Positions 1 through 11,272 are shown, numbered from the stretch's first letter. The stretch: 64,000 nucleotides of DNA from Scalesia atractyloides (GCA_947069175.1 CAMTDV010000022.1:37103476-37167475); one strand, 5' to 3'. The notes: a model not told the origin generated them from the sequence alone. A program made the numbers and translations.

Positions 1-151
1 TGCCCTTAGAAAATACCTCAAATGAGTTAGCCACTCAACTCCTTAAACGAATCCAAAAATCTAAAAAAATAAAAAAAAATTAACCTGACAGTAGCTAACG
101 GCCCGATCCGAAGCCTACGGTCCAGACTTTCTGGTTAGAGTTTATAACTAA

Positions 152-185
152 CCGTAAGCTACGGTCTGGCAACCGTAGCTTACGG
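152..185. repeat. Perfect 13-bp inverted repeat (hairpin) in LTR U3
   Basis: The arms at 152-164 (CCGTAAGCTACGG) and 173-185 are exact reverse complements with an 8-nt loop. The corresponding 3' LTR region near 12,850-12,885 carries a degraded version. It lies about 560 bp upstream of the TATA motif. Function is unknown. Confidence 0.7.
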
Positions 186-748
186 CGAAGCCCTGAAACC
201 TTAGTTTTTCACCATTTTAACTTTCAACTAATAACCCTAGACTTTATTGTTACATTTTCCTTGTATATCTAAGTCATTTTTCGACCCGAATGACTCCCGA
301 TTAAGGTGATATCTTGTTATTCACCATTCTTGAGTATCTTACTTCTTCACTGAACCTTAAACCTTACTAGCTTGAGTGATTTAACCCATTAAACCATAAG
401 TATTCGTATCTTTCACATTTAAGCTAATAAACAATTATAAGTCGTAAGAACACCTAGTGTGACACCCGTTAATGTTTGGTTACTCGACTCTTCTTCAATA
501 CATCTTGTATTAAACGAAAAGACCAAGTTGTATCATTATGTCATTGGATATAAGTCAAGGGACAATTCATGACAATCCACAAAACTATTCTTGAGGGACT
601 AAAAGTGTCAAAACCCCAAAATTCTGTCAAGATGCCACCTCTCCTGCAAAATGCCACACTCTTGCAGCTCTTGACACATTGCTAGACACTTGTGATGATC
701 CTAGCACACCTCTAACACCTGGCTTCATCTTCACACACCTCCTTGCAA

Positions 749-756
749 TATAAATA
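749..756 (+). promoter_or_regulatory. LTR TATA box (TATAAATA)
   Basis: TATAAATA is followed by a pyrimidine-rich stretch, which fits a Pol II start of the retroelement transcript at roughly 780-790. The 3' LTR has the same motif at 13,454-13,461. Confidence 0.6.
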
Positions 757-1378
757 GCCACTCAAACTCACTCTTTTCCTTGCTCATTCACTCTTCTCCT
801 CTCTTATTACCCTCTTGGAAGTTCCTGACCATTTAGGAGCTTCCCTTTGAGTTCTAAGTTTCCGTTGGATCACTTGTAAGTGCTCCGTCTCTGAACTGGG
901 CCCCATATGTATTCACAAACATGTAAAGCTGTTAACAAGGTTACAACGTTGACTTTCCCAAGTTATAAAAGATTTGTGCCCTGTGCACTTAAATCTAATT
1001 TTTAAAATGTTTTCAAAATGAGTCAATCGGGTGTATTTACCAAAGAAAGCTGACGTATTTTCAAAAGACTAAGATACAGGTACAATACGAAATAGGCTGG
1101 AAGCTGCTCGGTACTGATATAAGAGGATCTTGCAAATCCTTAGATCTGCCCAAAGTCTGTTATACATTTTTGTACATTTTACGATCTGCCTGTGGATCTT
1201 TCATTACAAGCGTCTGTATATTATTTTTCGTACTTTGAACATTTGGTTTGTAACAGTAATTTAAACTCCAAGACTTCCATTGTGTTGTGTTTAATTGACT
1301 ATGATGATATCAACTTACGTCACGATATTCCCCAATCGGGCCCACCGGTGTTTGGTTGAAAATACGGGGTGTGACAGG

Positions 1379-1391
1379 TTGGTATCAGAGC
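1379..1391 (+). other. Primer-binding site, initiator tRNA-Met type
   Basis: TTGGTATCAGAGC starts two bases after the LTR end. This is the usual plant retrotransposon PBS complementary to the 3' end of tRNA-iMet. It fixes the 5' LTR boundary and shows the element is on the + strand. Confidence 0.93.
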
Positions 1392-1546
1392 CAACGTTTG
1401 AGAGAATTAAACACTAGCCTTCTTGTGTTTAATCTCAAACTTGCACAAGCACATTCCTTAGACTTTCGAATCTAGGCTTGACCTAGGATTACTCATCTCA
1501 TTATTAACTTATTAGTATTGTTTTAAATTTGATTTTTAACAGGAAA

Positions 1547-2583
1547 ATGCCGCCAAGAGTAAGAGGAAGTGGTAAAGGACCAATGAGTGGAGGACCCTCA
1601 GGACATATCCCTTCTCATCCCCATCACCCGAACCCCTATGAGGATTCGAGGGATTCATGCCCATTTTCCCAACATCGCCTACCCACACTCAAAGTTCTTA
1701 CCACTCGTACCATTCGCACCACTCTCACCACTCCTATCACTCTCATCATTCTTACCATGATGAGTTTAATAGAAACCAATATTTAAATACATCTCCGCCG
1801 ATCAAAATTAGTTGGACCAACCAAACCCCATGGACGAGGACTCCGACCCGGAGATGCCGCCGTCAGGATTGCATACGCATCCCATAGAAATCTCAAGCGA
1901 TTCGAACTCTTATGCCGGATCACCATATCAAGGTCCTAATGAATGGGACCAATATTGGAACCAATTTACGTTCGCCAACACTCCTTCCCATCACTCTCAA
2001 CCACCTCCTATACAAGAAGACGTCCACATGGAACCGGTAGGCCAACCTCAACCACCACCTGAACCACCAAGGAGGAAACGTGGAGCACGTATGTTGGTAC
2101 GTGCGGGCCAACGGGCGGGGTCGCTACCACCTTTGCCCAAACCTTACCCAACCATTCAAGAGGATCCACAAATGGGTGGACCCTCCAATGCTTCACCTGT
2201 GGTGGAACCGACACCACCACCATTAGGTTTTAATAACCCTATTCCTACATATCCGGATATATCTGGATATGATCCTTTTAACTCATCTACGCCGGTAGAC
2301 TATCAAGCACTTTCTCATGACCCTTATATGTAAGCGGTCATGCATAACGCACTTACCCGTCTCCTTTCCCACCTGCTTATCCACCCACTGGACATCCAAC
2401 TTATGGGTACCAGTATCCTATGATGCCACAACCACACCACAACCTCCGCCGCAACTCGAGGCCATTAACGAGGCCTTAGAACAAATGAAAGAAATGCAAC
2501 AACAAGCGGAGAAGACGGAGAAGAAGACAAATAAGTTCTTTAAGAAGCTCTCCAAGTTGGTTAAGGGAAAGAAGGACGAGTGA
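1547..2583 (+). pseudogene. Proline-rich ORF upstream of gag (frameshifted)
   Basis: The ATG at 1,547 opens a protein beginning MPPRVRGSGKGP. It continues through His/Ser/Tyr-rich, then acidic and Pro-rich stretches (PIEISSDSNSYAGSPYQGP; QPPPEPPRRKRGARM) to a Lys-rich end, KLVKGKKDE, stopping at 2,583. At least three frame changes break it (near 1,660-1,790, 1,812 and after 2,333). I recognise the layout from Asteraceae retroelement proteins often annotated as hypothetical. It has no Retrotrans_gag core; the true gag lies 1.4 kb downstream. A structural or RNA-binding role is only a guess, based on the basic tail and disorder-prone composition. Confidence 0.6.
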
Positions 2584-3982
2584 AGTCTTGTCTTTTATTA
2601 TGTTTAGTCCCTACATGGACATTGTTATTTCTTTAGTCCCTGCGTAGACAAGTTATTTCCTTTAGTCCTTGCATGGACAATTAGTTTTATTTATTTATTT
2701 CAAGTATTGTACTTTCTGTTATCATTTAATGAAATATTTTGGAATTGTATGAATAGGTACTCATCCTCTTCAAGCGATCGTCTCGATTTTACTCGAAATT
2801 TATGATCAACTATATAATTCCAAAAGATCTTAATGGTTTTGATTAGCCAAATGGCAAAGTCCATATAAATTGGCCAAATTAAATGATAGTTAAGGATGAA
2901 TAGCCTTCTATCATGATAGTTAAGGAAGAATTATCCTTCTATCCAGAGGTGGTGGACTATGTTCAAGCCTCCAAGTCGTTAAGGTCAATGCGACCATGAC
3001 TATTAATCGACCATTAAGATACTCCTATGTTAACATTCAGGAATGTTCATACTCCTGGTAGTGTGACTTGAGGAACCACACTAACCGTCTAGGTAAATGG
3101 ACTATGTCCTAACCTATTATATAGCCTATGTGATCAAATTTGATCCCGGCTAATATCATCAATGTGATATAATGATTAAACATCCATTAGTGATGTAGTG
3201 CCTACGGGCCATGATTAAACATCCATTAGTGATGTAGTGCCTACAGGCCATGACTAAACATCCATTAGTGATGTAGTGCCAACGGGCCATAACTAAACAT
3301 CAATTAGTGATGTAGTGCCTACATGCCATGATTAAACATCCATTAGTGATGTAGTGTTTACGGACCAGAATTAAACATCCATTAGTGATGATTTGCCTCC
3401 GTGCAATATTATATTGCCAATTAAGACAGCGACAGTTGTAACCTTATGGTTCCCTGTCCAAGGTGGTGAGTTATACTCAAGCCTCATAGTCTATATAATC
3501 AATGAGATCATGACTAATATCATCAAGTATGATGATTAACAATCTTAAAATCTAGTTGATGTTAATTATTTGTTTTCAGGCCATTGTGCCGTATTTTTAT
3601 GTCCATTAGTGACCGGCCAATGTGTCGTATTCTTATATGTCCTTAGTGACAAGCCAATATGCCATATTTTAATGTCCTTCGTGACAAGCCTATGAGCTAT
3701 ATATAATTGTCTAATGACAATGACAGTTGTGATATTACGATCCACTGTCTAATAATATATGGACTATGTCCAAATTGTAATTTGCCTTTGATGGTCCTTT
3801 TGAGACCTAGGCCAAATGTAGATAACATTCATTTAAAATGTTAAGCCTGACAGTTGTGATTTCATGCACACTGGTTCAAATAGGCAAATGGATTTATATA
3901 TCCAAACTTTATAGCCTATATGGTTATTAATACAATGGCTAATGTAAAATTTAATTTGGTATATAGTACCCAAACATAAAAA
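2584..3982 (+). other. Non-coding spacer between ORF1 and gag
   Basis: About 1.4 kb with no sustained reading frame on either strand. It contains a short duplication near 2,882-2,942, six 39-bp repeats (3,173-3,406), and looser repetition around 3,590-3,700. It lies inside the retroelement, so it would be part of the genomic RNA. Confidence 0.6.
3173..3406 (+). repeat. Six tandem 39-bp repeats
   Basis: Units start near 3,173 with the core TTAAACATCCATTAGTGATG and repeat every 39 bp six times, the last being the most diverged. 39 is a multiple of three, but the units contain stops and no long frame crosses them. A leader or packaging signal is possible but unsupported. Confidence 0.88.
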
Positions 3983-5160
3983 ATGGCTAACTAAGATGAG
4001 GCGCAAAGTAGTCGCCGTGCTAATAGTGCTGACAAAGCTGAAAATATAGCCATCAATAATGATGATTTCCAAGCTAGCATTGATGCAGCTGTCGGAAAAG
4101 CCATGGAAAAGGCCATGGAGAAATTTAAGGAAGTGAGCGCTACTCGCTCCAAACCTTTATCTATTCCACCTCATCAGCTCGAAAGGAGAGCTCTGTCCAC
4201 TCTTCAAATGCGAAGAGTGAACCAAAGAAACTAGAATTCAATGATAAGTCCCATTCTTCTAAAGACGGATGTACCTATAAATACTTTGTTCCTGCAAGCC
4301 CCGAGATTTTAATGGAGAAAGGGGAGCAGTAGAAGCCTTGAGATGGCTTGATGAGATGGATTGTAGATATCAGCGGATGTGCAGATAAGGATGTGGTGAA
4401 GTTTGTATCCCAATCCTTCAAAGGCGATGCCCTAATATGGTGGAAGGCCATGGTTCAGTCAACAGGAAAAGTACACCTGTATAACTTGGGATGGCAAGTT
4501 TTGGACCTTATTAAGGAAACGTACTGCCCACCTCATGAGGTGGAGAAGATGAGTCAGATTTTCTGAATCTAACAATGAAAAGTTTGGACTGTCGGAAGTA
4601 TGTTACCGACTTTAATTCCTTATCCAGATTAGTATCTTATCTGATTTCACCTGAACCCAAACGCATCACGCGTTTTATAAATGGGTTAGCGCCTGAGATT
4701 AAAGGCATGGTGAAGGCTGCTCAGCCTACTACTTATAGGTCTGCTGTTGACCTATCTATCTCTCTCACTTTAGATCTAGTGAGACAAAAGTCAGTCAAGA
4801 CTAAGACTGACGGGACAAAGAAGAGAGAGGATGGTAACTCCCAAAGATTGAATAAGATGAATAAGGGGAGATTTGGGTTCAGAAGAACCAAGATAAGTCG
4901 GGCGTGATGCTGACATGTAAGACCTGCAACCGCAAGCACTGGGGATAGTGTAATTTGGAACCACAGCTAAACCCTGTGGTATTTGTAAAAAATGGGCATA
5001 AGACCCTAGAATGCAAGGATCTTAAGGATACCGTTGCTACGGCTGCAATGAAAAAGGTCATATTAAGACTAACTGCCCTAAGAATCTCAAGAGTAATAAT
5101 GCAAAGCATGGAGAGGCCAAAAAGGAAATGCTCGTGCCTTTTAGATGAATGCTAGAGGGG
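3983..5160 (+). pseudogene. gag: Ty3-gypsy gag with zinc knuckles (broken)
   Basis: The capsid-nucleocapsid gene starts at the ATG at 3,983 but meets a stop at codon 4. The N-terminal frame continues with NNDDFQASIDAAVGKAMEK. The Retrotrans_gag core survives in 4,348-4,566 (FKGDALIWWKAMVQ), and the rest of the matrix/capsid region in 4,575-4,907. Three knuckle remnants follow: one with a stop near 4,917-4,950, one frameshifted near 4,975-5,017, and one intact C-X2-C-X4-H-X4-C at 5,035-5,076. At least four stops or frameshifts rule out a full protein. Confidence 0.88.
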
Positions 5161-5640
5161 CTGTTATTGACAACAACGCCATAACAGGTACATTCCTCAT
5201 TAATGACATATATGCTAGAGTTCTTTTCAATTCGGGTGCAGGATAAGTATTTGTGGACTTTAAGTTTAGCAAACTATTAAACTTACCCATAAGAACTCTA
5301 GGCATAACTTATGAAGTAGAACTTGCTAACGGAACCTTAGAAACAGCATCTTCCATTCTTGATGGATGTTTTGTACCCATTAAGAATCATTCAATTCTTA
5401 TCTCTCTTCTGCCAATGAAATTGGCAGGGTTCGATGTAGTCTTAGGCATGGATTGGTTATCCTATAACAAAGGTTGCATTGCCTGTGATAAGAAACTCAT
5501 CGAAATTAAAACCCCATCTGGTGAAATGCTCACCATCTTTGGAGATTCACACTATGGATTGCCAGACAAAGTGTCATTATTTAAAGCATCCAAGTGTCTG
5601 GGGAAAGGTTGTGTCATTTACATGGAACAAGTAACTATTA
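5161..5640 (+). pseudogene. Retroviral-type aspartic protease (catalytic Asp lost)
   Basis: The active-site motif normally reads LFDSGA. Here the codon at 5,229-5,231 is AAT, giving LFNSGAG, and a stop follows at 5,244-5,246 in the same frame. The remainder is well preserved, including the FDVVLGMDWL segment near 5,430-5,460 and the linker to RT. In Ty3 elements this protease cleaves Gag-Pol. With the catalytic Asp replaced by Asn it should be inactive even without the stop. Confidence 0.88.
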
Positions 5641-6540
5641 ACGAGCTGAAGCCAAACATTGAAGACCTTCCCATCATCTCAGAATATTCCGATGTTTTCC
5701 CTGAGGAAATACCAGGTCTACCTCCAGATAAGCAAGTGGAGTTTAGAATTGACATCCTACCAGGAGCAGCACTTGTTGCAAGAGCTCCATATCGGTTAGC
5801 ACCGATAGAAATGAAGGAATTAAGGATACAACTAGACGAACTTTTAGAGAAAGGTTTCATACAACCTAGTTCCTCACATTGGGGAGCTCCTATTCTTTTT
5901 GTTAAGAAAAAGGACGGTCCAATGCAAATGCATGATTACTGCAAATAACAAGATAACAATCAAGAATCGTTATCCTCTGCCCAGGATCGATGATTTTATT
6001 CGATCAACTTCAAGGGGCTAGTTACTTCTCTAAGATTGATTTGAGATCAGGATACCGTCAACTGAAGGTTAGAAGTGAGGATGTTCCCAAAACTGCCTTC
6101 AGGACCCGTTATGGCCATTATGAATTTCTGGTGATGCCTTTTGGGCTCACAAATGCACCTGCAGCATTCATGGATTTCATGAATAGAGTCTGCAAGCCGT
6201 ACCTAGATAAGTTTGTCATTGTCTTCATAGACGACATACTTATCTACTCTCGTAATCAATTTGATTACGAGAAACTCTTTGGTGCATCTTAGAATTGCTA
6301 AGACAAGAGAAGCTTTATGCTAAGTTCTCTAAGTGCGAGTTTTGGCTTAGGGAAGTCCAATTTCTTGGACATGTTGTGAGTGAGCATAGTGTCCAAGTGG
6401 ATCCCGCTAAGATTGAAGCCATAATGAATTGGGAAGTACCCAAAACTCCATCAGAGATTCGTAGTTTCTTAGGATTGGTCGGTTATTATAGGAGGTTCAT
6501 TGAGAACTTTTCGAGGATAGCCACCCTTTAACTACCTTGA
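5641..6540 (+). pseudogene. pol: Reverse transcriptase domain (interrupted)
   Basis: The RT starts with the conserved linker (VFPEEIPGLPPDKQVEFRID) and a FVKKKDG segment, then breaks at the stop ending at 5,948. The palm continues in 5,990-6,292 with PFGLTNAPAAF and the catalytic pair FIDD (Asp codons 6,230-6,235). After a stop at 6,292, the next piece (6,295-6,531) contains FLGHVVSEH and the thumb motif SFLGLVGYYRRFIENFSR. The active-site residues are present but three pieces are separated by stops, so it cannot be made as one protein. Confidence 0.92.
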
Positions 6541-7000
6541 CCCGTAAGAATGTCAAGTTTGACTGGGGTCCAAAATAACAATAATCTTTCGAGATTTGAA
6601 ACACAAGTTGAGCAATGCTCCTGTGTTATCTCTACCTGAGGGTGTTGAGGATTTTGTCGTTTACTGTGATGCCTCGCACACTGGCATGGCTGTGTGCTAA
6701 TGCAAAAAGGCAAAGTGATTGCTTATGCATCACGACAATTAAAGGTGCACGAAAGGAATTACACCACCCATGATTTGGAATTGGGTGCTGTTGTATTTGC
6801 ACTTAAGTTATGGAGACATTACTTATATGGCACAAAGTGTATTATATACACTGACCATAAGAGCCTCCAACATCTGTTCAATCAGAAGGAATTGAACATG
6901 CGACAACGCCGTTGGATGGAAACACTTAATAAGTATGTTGCGAAATTCGCTATCATCCCGGCAAGGCAAACGTCGTTGTTGATGCCTTGAGTCACAAGGA
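6541..7000 (+). pseudogene. pol: RNase H domain (frameshifted)
   Basis: The stretch just after RT (6,541-6,690) is scrambled by stops and frame changes. The first acidic residue appears in a VYCDASHTGM-like segment near 6,660-6,690. The open part from 6,694 continues with IAYASRQLKVHERNY, LELGAVVFALKLWRHYLYG and IYTDHKSL, supplying the other RNase H acidic positions. The tether to integrase is frameshifted near 6,965-6,990. This domain would remove the RNA strand of the RNA-DNA hybrid. Confidence 0.88.
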
Positions 7001-8206
7001 AAGGGTTAAACCCATTAGGATTAATGCCAAGAGAATTGAGCTCAAAAATAGCTTGAATGAGAAGTTATTAGATGCGCAAAAGCAAGCCCTATTAGAAGCT
7101 AATATTCCTAATGAGGGATTAGGCAGAACTGTTGATCAGTTAACGCCTGGAAAGGATGGAATCCTTAGATTCAATGGAAGAATCTGGGTTCCAATCTTTA
7201 GAGGACTTAGAGAACTAATCCTCCAAGAAGCACATAATTCGAGATAATCAGTTCACCCAGGTGGTGACAAAATGTATCAAGATTTGAAAAAGAACTATTG
7301 GTGGATGGGTTTGAAGAAATCCTTAGCCACTTATGTAGCTAAATGTCTGACGTGTTCACAAGTTAAAGCAGAACATCAGAAACCGTCAGGACTCCTACAA
7401 CAGGGTTGAGATTCCCACTTGGAAATGGGAAATGGTAACTATGGATTTGATTACCAAGTTACCTAAGACCAAATGTGGCAATGACACGATTTGGGTCATT
7501 GTGGACAGGCTGACTAAGTCAGCACATTTCTTGCCAACTAAAGAGACTTATAATTCTGATAAGTTGGCAAAGCTATATGTGGACAAGATTGTAGTCCCTA
7601 CATGATGTGCCGGTATCATTGTATCTGATAGAGATACTAGATATACATCTCACTTTTGGAAAAGTTTCCAACAATCTTTAGGCACAAGATTGAACTTTAG
7701 TACGGCTTACCACCCACAGACGGATGGACAAAGTAAGCGTACTATCCAAACTTTGGAAGACATGCTTAGAGCATGTGTGATTGATTTAGGTGGAAGTTGG
7801 GATGACCACTTACCCCTAATAGAATTCTCCTACAATAATAGTTATCATACAAGCATCAAGGCTGCTCCTTTTGAAGCCTTGTATGGGAGAAGATGTAGAA
7901 CGCCTGTTTGTTGGGCTGAAGTTGGGGAAGCCCAACTGTTTGGACCTGAGATTGTCCTAGAGACCACGGATAAGTTAATGTAAATCCGTGATCGTCTCAA
8001 AGTTGCCCGTGATAGGCAGAAAAGTTATGCAAACAAGAGGCGAAAACCTCTTAAGTTCCAAATAGGGGATAAAGTATTATTAAAGGTATCACCCTGGAAA
8101 GGTGTGATGAGCTTTGGAAAGAAGGGCAAGTTAAGCCCGAGATATATTAGACCATTCGAGGTACTCGAATGTGTCGGTTCTGTAGCTTATAAGCTCAAGC
8201 TGCCTG
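7001..8206 (+). pseudogene. pol: Integrase, zinc-binding and core (catalytic Glu to Lys)
   Basis: The zinc-binding region includes SVHPGGDKMYQDLKK and KCLTCSQVK (His and Cys pairs), with a stop near 7,247. The catalytic core has MDLITKLP and IVSDRDTRY for the two Asp positions. The third acidic residue is lost: in the segment usually read TDGQSERTIQ, the codon at 7,735-7,737 is AAG (Lys). Further stops occur near 7,410, 7,605 and 7,981. Coding sequence stops abruptly at 8,206, where a 4.1-kb LTR-like insertion starts, and resumes at 12,324. Confidence 0.9.
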
Positions 8207-8957
8207 TGTCACACCCCCATGTTATCCTTTCGCATCAGAGCCGGGGTGTGAACCAAATGGCATCTTCATCGCACAGCGGAAAAAGACGTGATGGCTAAGG
8301 TTTCTAGTAAATGAACGCCCACTAACTAGTCGAATCCCCATGGGTTCTCCTTATTCCAACCGTGCCATACTTGTAATCATAACCTGAGAAAGAACATGGG
8401 AAAAACCAACATAAAGTTGGCGAGTTCATAGTTTGTCTATTTTTGTTTTCAAATGAATCATAAAACATTTGAAAGTCTTGCATTCGAAAAACCGGTTTTT
8501 GGGATCATAGTATCCCAAAGCATTTAAAGTATCCTGTCTGTATAACAGTATTGAAATGTTTTCCATGTTGTTTGCAAATCCATGCAATGTAACTGTTATG
8601 TCTGTAAACCGGTAATAAAATATTTTCTGTTATCTTTGTAAAACGGTGTTGAAACCGTAGTATGTAGTTTTCCTATGGAATCTAAGGATCTGTCAGTGTG
8701 TAGCTAATACACTGACCTATGTGCCATAAGTAAGTAACCAAAACGAGACTTCTTTGACATTTTGGGATCACAAAAGCACTCCTAACCGGTTATCATACCA
8801 GGAGTGGAGCGTGTCTCAAACTCGATAGATCTATACCTTTTGCACCTTGGTCACTACGTGATTAATGGTTACTATTGTTATTTCCCTACTTATGCACAGT
8901 GATCTGTTAAAATCTAATCCCATAGCTACATACCAATTGTTATAAATCTGTGTTATT

Positions 8958-9034
8958 GGGCCTAGCCCATGTTCTTTTGTGATTTTGGGCCTAGCCCATG
9001 TTCTTTTGTGATTTTGGGCCTAGCCCATGTTTTC
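8958..9034. repeat. 29-bp tandem repeat (about 2.7 copies)
   Basis: Units beginning GGGCCTAGCCCATGTTC start at 8,958, 8,987 and 9,016 with almost no divergence, indicating a recent small expansion inside the inserted LTR. Confidence 0.88.
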
Positions 9035-10635
9035 TTCTAAAATTGGGGCCCCGCCAATCCCGTCACTAGTCATAAAGCTCATACATGTTTCGAAAAGCTT
9101 TGTATAGCTGTGAAAACAGGTAAGTTTAGCATAAACCTTTCATAAACCATTTGAGTTCATTGAAATCTGTTTGTAACATGGTTTAGAAATATATGATTTT
9201 CGTTTCTCGAAACATTTTATGCTTTCGCAAAACTTGCATGTCTTTCCACCCCCGAAAACATTTATAAAAATGTAAAACGAAGTGGGGGTTATGAACTCAC
9301 CTGTTGTCCTTGTGCAAAGCTAGCTTAACTGTTATTTCCATAGTATCGTCTCCACAACTTGACTTGCTAGCATGCAATCTAGTGTATTCCTAAAATGGAA
9401 TAACTTGTAAGTTTCTAAGAATGATGTAGCTATATTACGTGATACCGAGCTCTACCGAATCGTTACTCATACGATTCTATGAATGTGTTATTGACTTAAC
9501 TCGGTTAACCAACCTATGGTTTTCTTAGAATTGTCTTAGTTTTCAAGCGACTTGAAATATATGTTTACATCTAAACATAACTATATTTCATGAAATCATA
9601 ACTACTTCGTAGTTTTCGTAAGACATGAGGTATATATATACTTGTCTATATATCCGTCTAAATAATACATTTCGTATTCGCGCAAGAGTCTGGCGTATCG
9701 TGTCGCACTTCGTTAGACGTTTGAATCGAATATAAACAATATGCTATTGTTATAATATCATTCGAAAGTATTCGTACGTGTTCGCGTCGTCGACGTTAGA
9801 AATAAATATAACTATATTTATTTTATAAAAAGTATTCAACGCCATGACATTTGAATATGTATATAGTATTCTTGTAATACGATTTCCGAATTTTGTCATT
9901 TGAAATAATACGCACCTTATATAAGCGTTTCGGAAATTTTGGCGTTTCGAATTAAATATAAACAATATACTTATTCTTATACATCGTCCGAATAATTTAT
10001 CGACATTTGAAATATAGTTTCCGAATTCGGCGTTTGAATTAAACATAAATAATTATTTTCGATTATAATGAATTGCCGAAACTTGTCGTCTTGTAGTCGC
10101 GTGCGTTGAAATGTTATCGGATCGATTCGTAAGCGTCGTTAAAATAAATATATAGGTTTATATTTATTTTATAACAATTGTTTGAAATCGGACGTTAAAT
10201 CTTTGAAATTTGTCGCGTTTTCGTGTTACTTATTTTTACAAAAATCGGGCAGAGTTTCCTCTGTTTTTGGACGATCCCAAAATATTATTCGTCGATTTAT
10301 TTATCAAAACATAACCTGCAAACTCGCAAACAACAATATATATATGGTTTTTCGTCGTGATTGAAACGTGGTTTTTGTCGAATACAAATCCGTTTTATAT
10401 TTAACGCCGATTATAATTCCGATTTATATATTTAACTAACGTCGGTTTGATTTTTAACTTAGTGATATCCGAAGATGGCGTACGTCGATTAAATTGTTAT
10501 TTTTAATCTTTTTGGCGATGTTGAATTGTTAACGGGTAGGGTCGAGCTCGGTTTCGCGATAATTAAATATTAATAATAATTATAAACTAATATAATTAAA
10601 TTTCGCGTCGTAATTAATTTTTACCGAGTCGTGGG

Positions 10636-10716
10636 TTGACTCATTGACCAGATTTGACCAAGTTTGACTCGTGTTGACTGGTTTTGACCAGTTGACCGCG
10701 TTGACTTTTGTTGACC
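10636..10716. repeat. Nine TTGAC(C/T) motifs at about 10-bp spacing
   Basis: TTGAC starts at 10,636, 10,644, 10,654, 10,664, 10,674, 10,684, 10,692, 10,701 and 10,711, each followed by C or T. That is the W-box core bound by WRKY factors (established knowledge). The spacing is 8-10 bp, close to one helical turn. It may simply be a degenerate 10-bp minisatellite. Confidence 0.78.
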
Positions 10717-11010
10717 GCACCGAACCGAACCTGAAACATACACTTAAATATTCAACTGAACCAAATCGAAACGAAACGAAATTATTGAAACTGTTTCGAA
10801 CTTGAACTGGGTCGAACAGAGTCGAACCCGAAACCTGAACCGGATGAGACTAGAACCAAATCTGAGCCGGAGATGAACTGTGTTGAACCGACTGAACCGA
10901 ACCCGAACCGCGACTGAACCCGAGACTCATTCGACTCGAACCTGAGCCGATCTTAAACTGAAATACCCGAACCGCCATCTGAACTGGACCGGTTTTGAAC
11001 CGTGTTGAAC
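10717..11010. repeat. Degenerate GAACC/GAACT-rich tract
   Basis: Around 290 bp in which GAACC, GAACT, GAAAC and close variants recur every 5-12 bp. No reading frame is meaningful here. It directly abuts the TTGAC array and looks like decayed microsatellite-type sequence within the LTR. Confidence 0.6.
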
Positions 11011-11211
11011 CGGAGACTCAAAACACCGCCGCTACTGCCACTGCCGGTCATCACCAACCCGAACCGACCCGACCGAGATCTGAACCAAGACTCGAGTGAC
11101 CTGAACGGGACTGAATACCCTCAAACCAGCATCACCACTACCGCCGCCTTCGGAAACACGACGGTTGCCGCCGCGAAGCTGCGCCGTAGCCGTGCCGCAG
11201 CCGCCCGATCT

Positions 11212-11272
11212 CTCTCTTTCTCGCCTGTTCTCTCTCTCTCTCTCTGCAATCTCTCTCTCTCTCTCCTCTCTG
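11212..11272. repeat. CT/GA microsatellite
   Basis: Interrupted (CT)n runs. On the - strand this is a GA-rich stretch about 250 nt downstream of the TATA motif at 11,516-11,523, as seen in many plant leaders. The Arg/Glu-rich -strand frame over it is a composition artefact. Confidence 0.8.

Larger units (their letters stand above)
1..1376 (+). mobile_element. 5' LTR of Ty3-gypsy element 1 (partial, internally deleted)
   Basis: This is the left LTR of the element spanning to 15,768. Base 1 aligns with 12,688 of the 3' LTR, so about 48 bp lie outside the window. It ends GTGTGACA at 1,376, immediately before a primer-binding site. Compared with the 3' LTR it lacks about 1,690 bp: sequence up to the TCTCTG at 888-893 (3' LTR 13,593-13,598) is joined to sequence following 15,288. 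The missing part occurs in the 3' LTR, and its right portion also occurs in the LTR fragment at 22,651, so this is a deletion here rather than an insertion there. A TATA motif lies at 749-756. Confidence 0.9.

Noticed and set aside
9750..10364. Short frames in the left half of the inserted LTR
   Set aside because: AT-rich, no domain, no codon bias or conserved neighbours; treated as LTR non-coding sequence.
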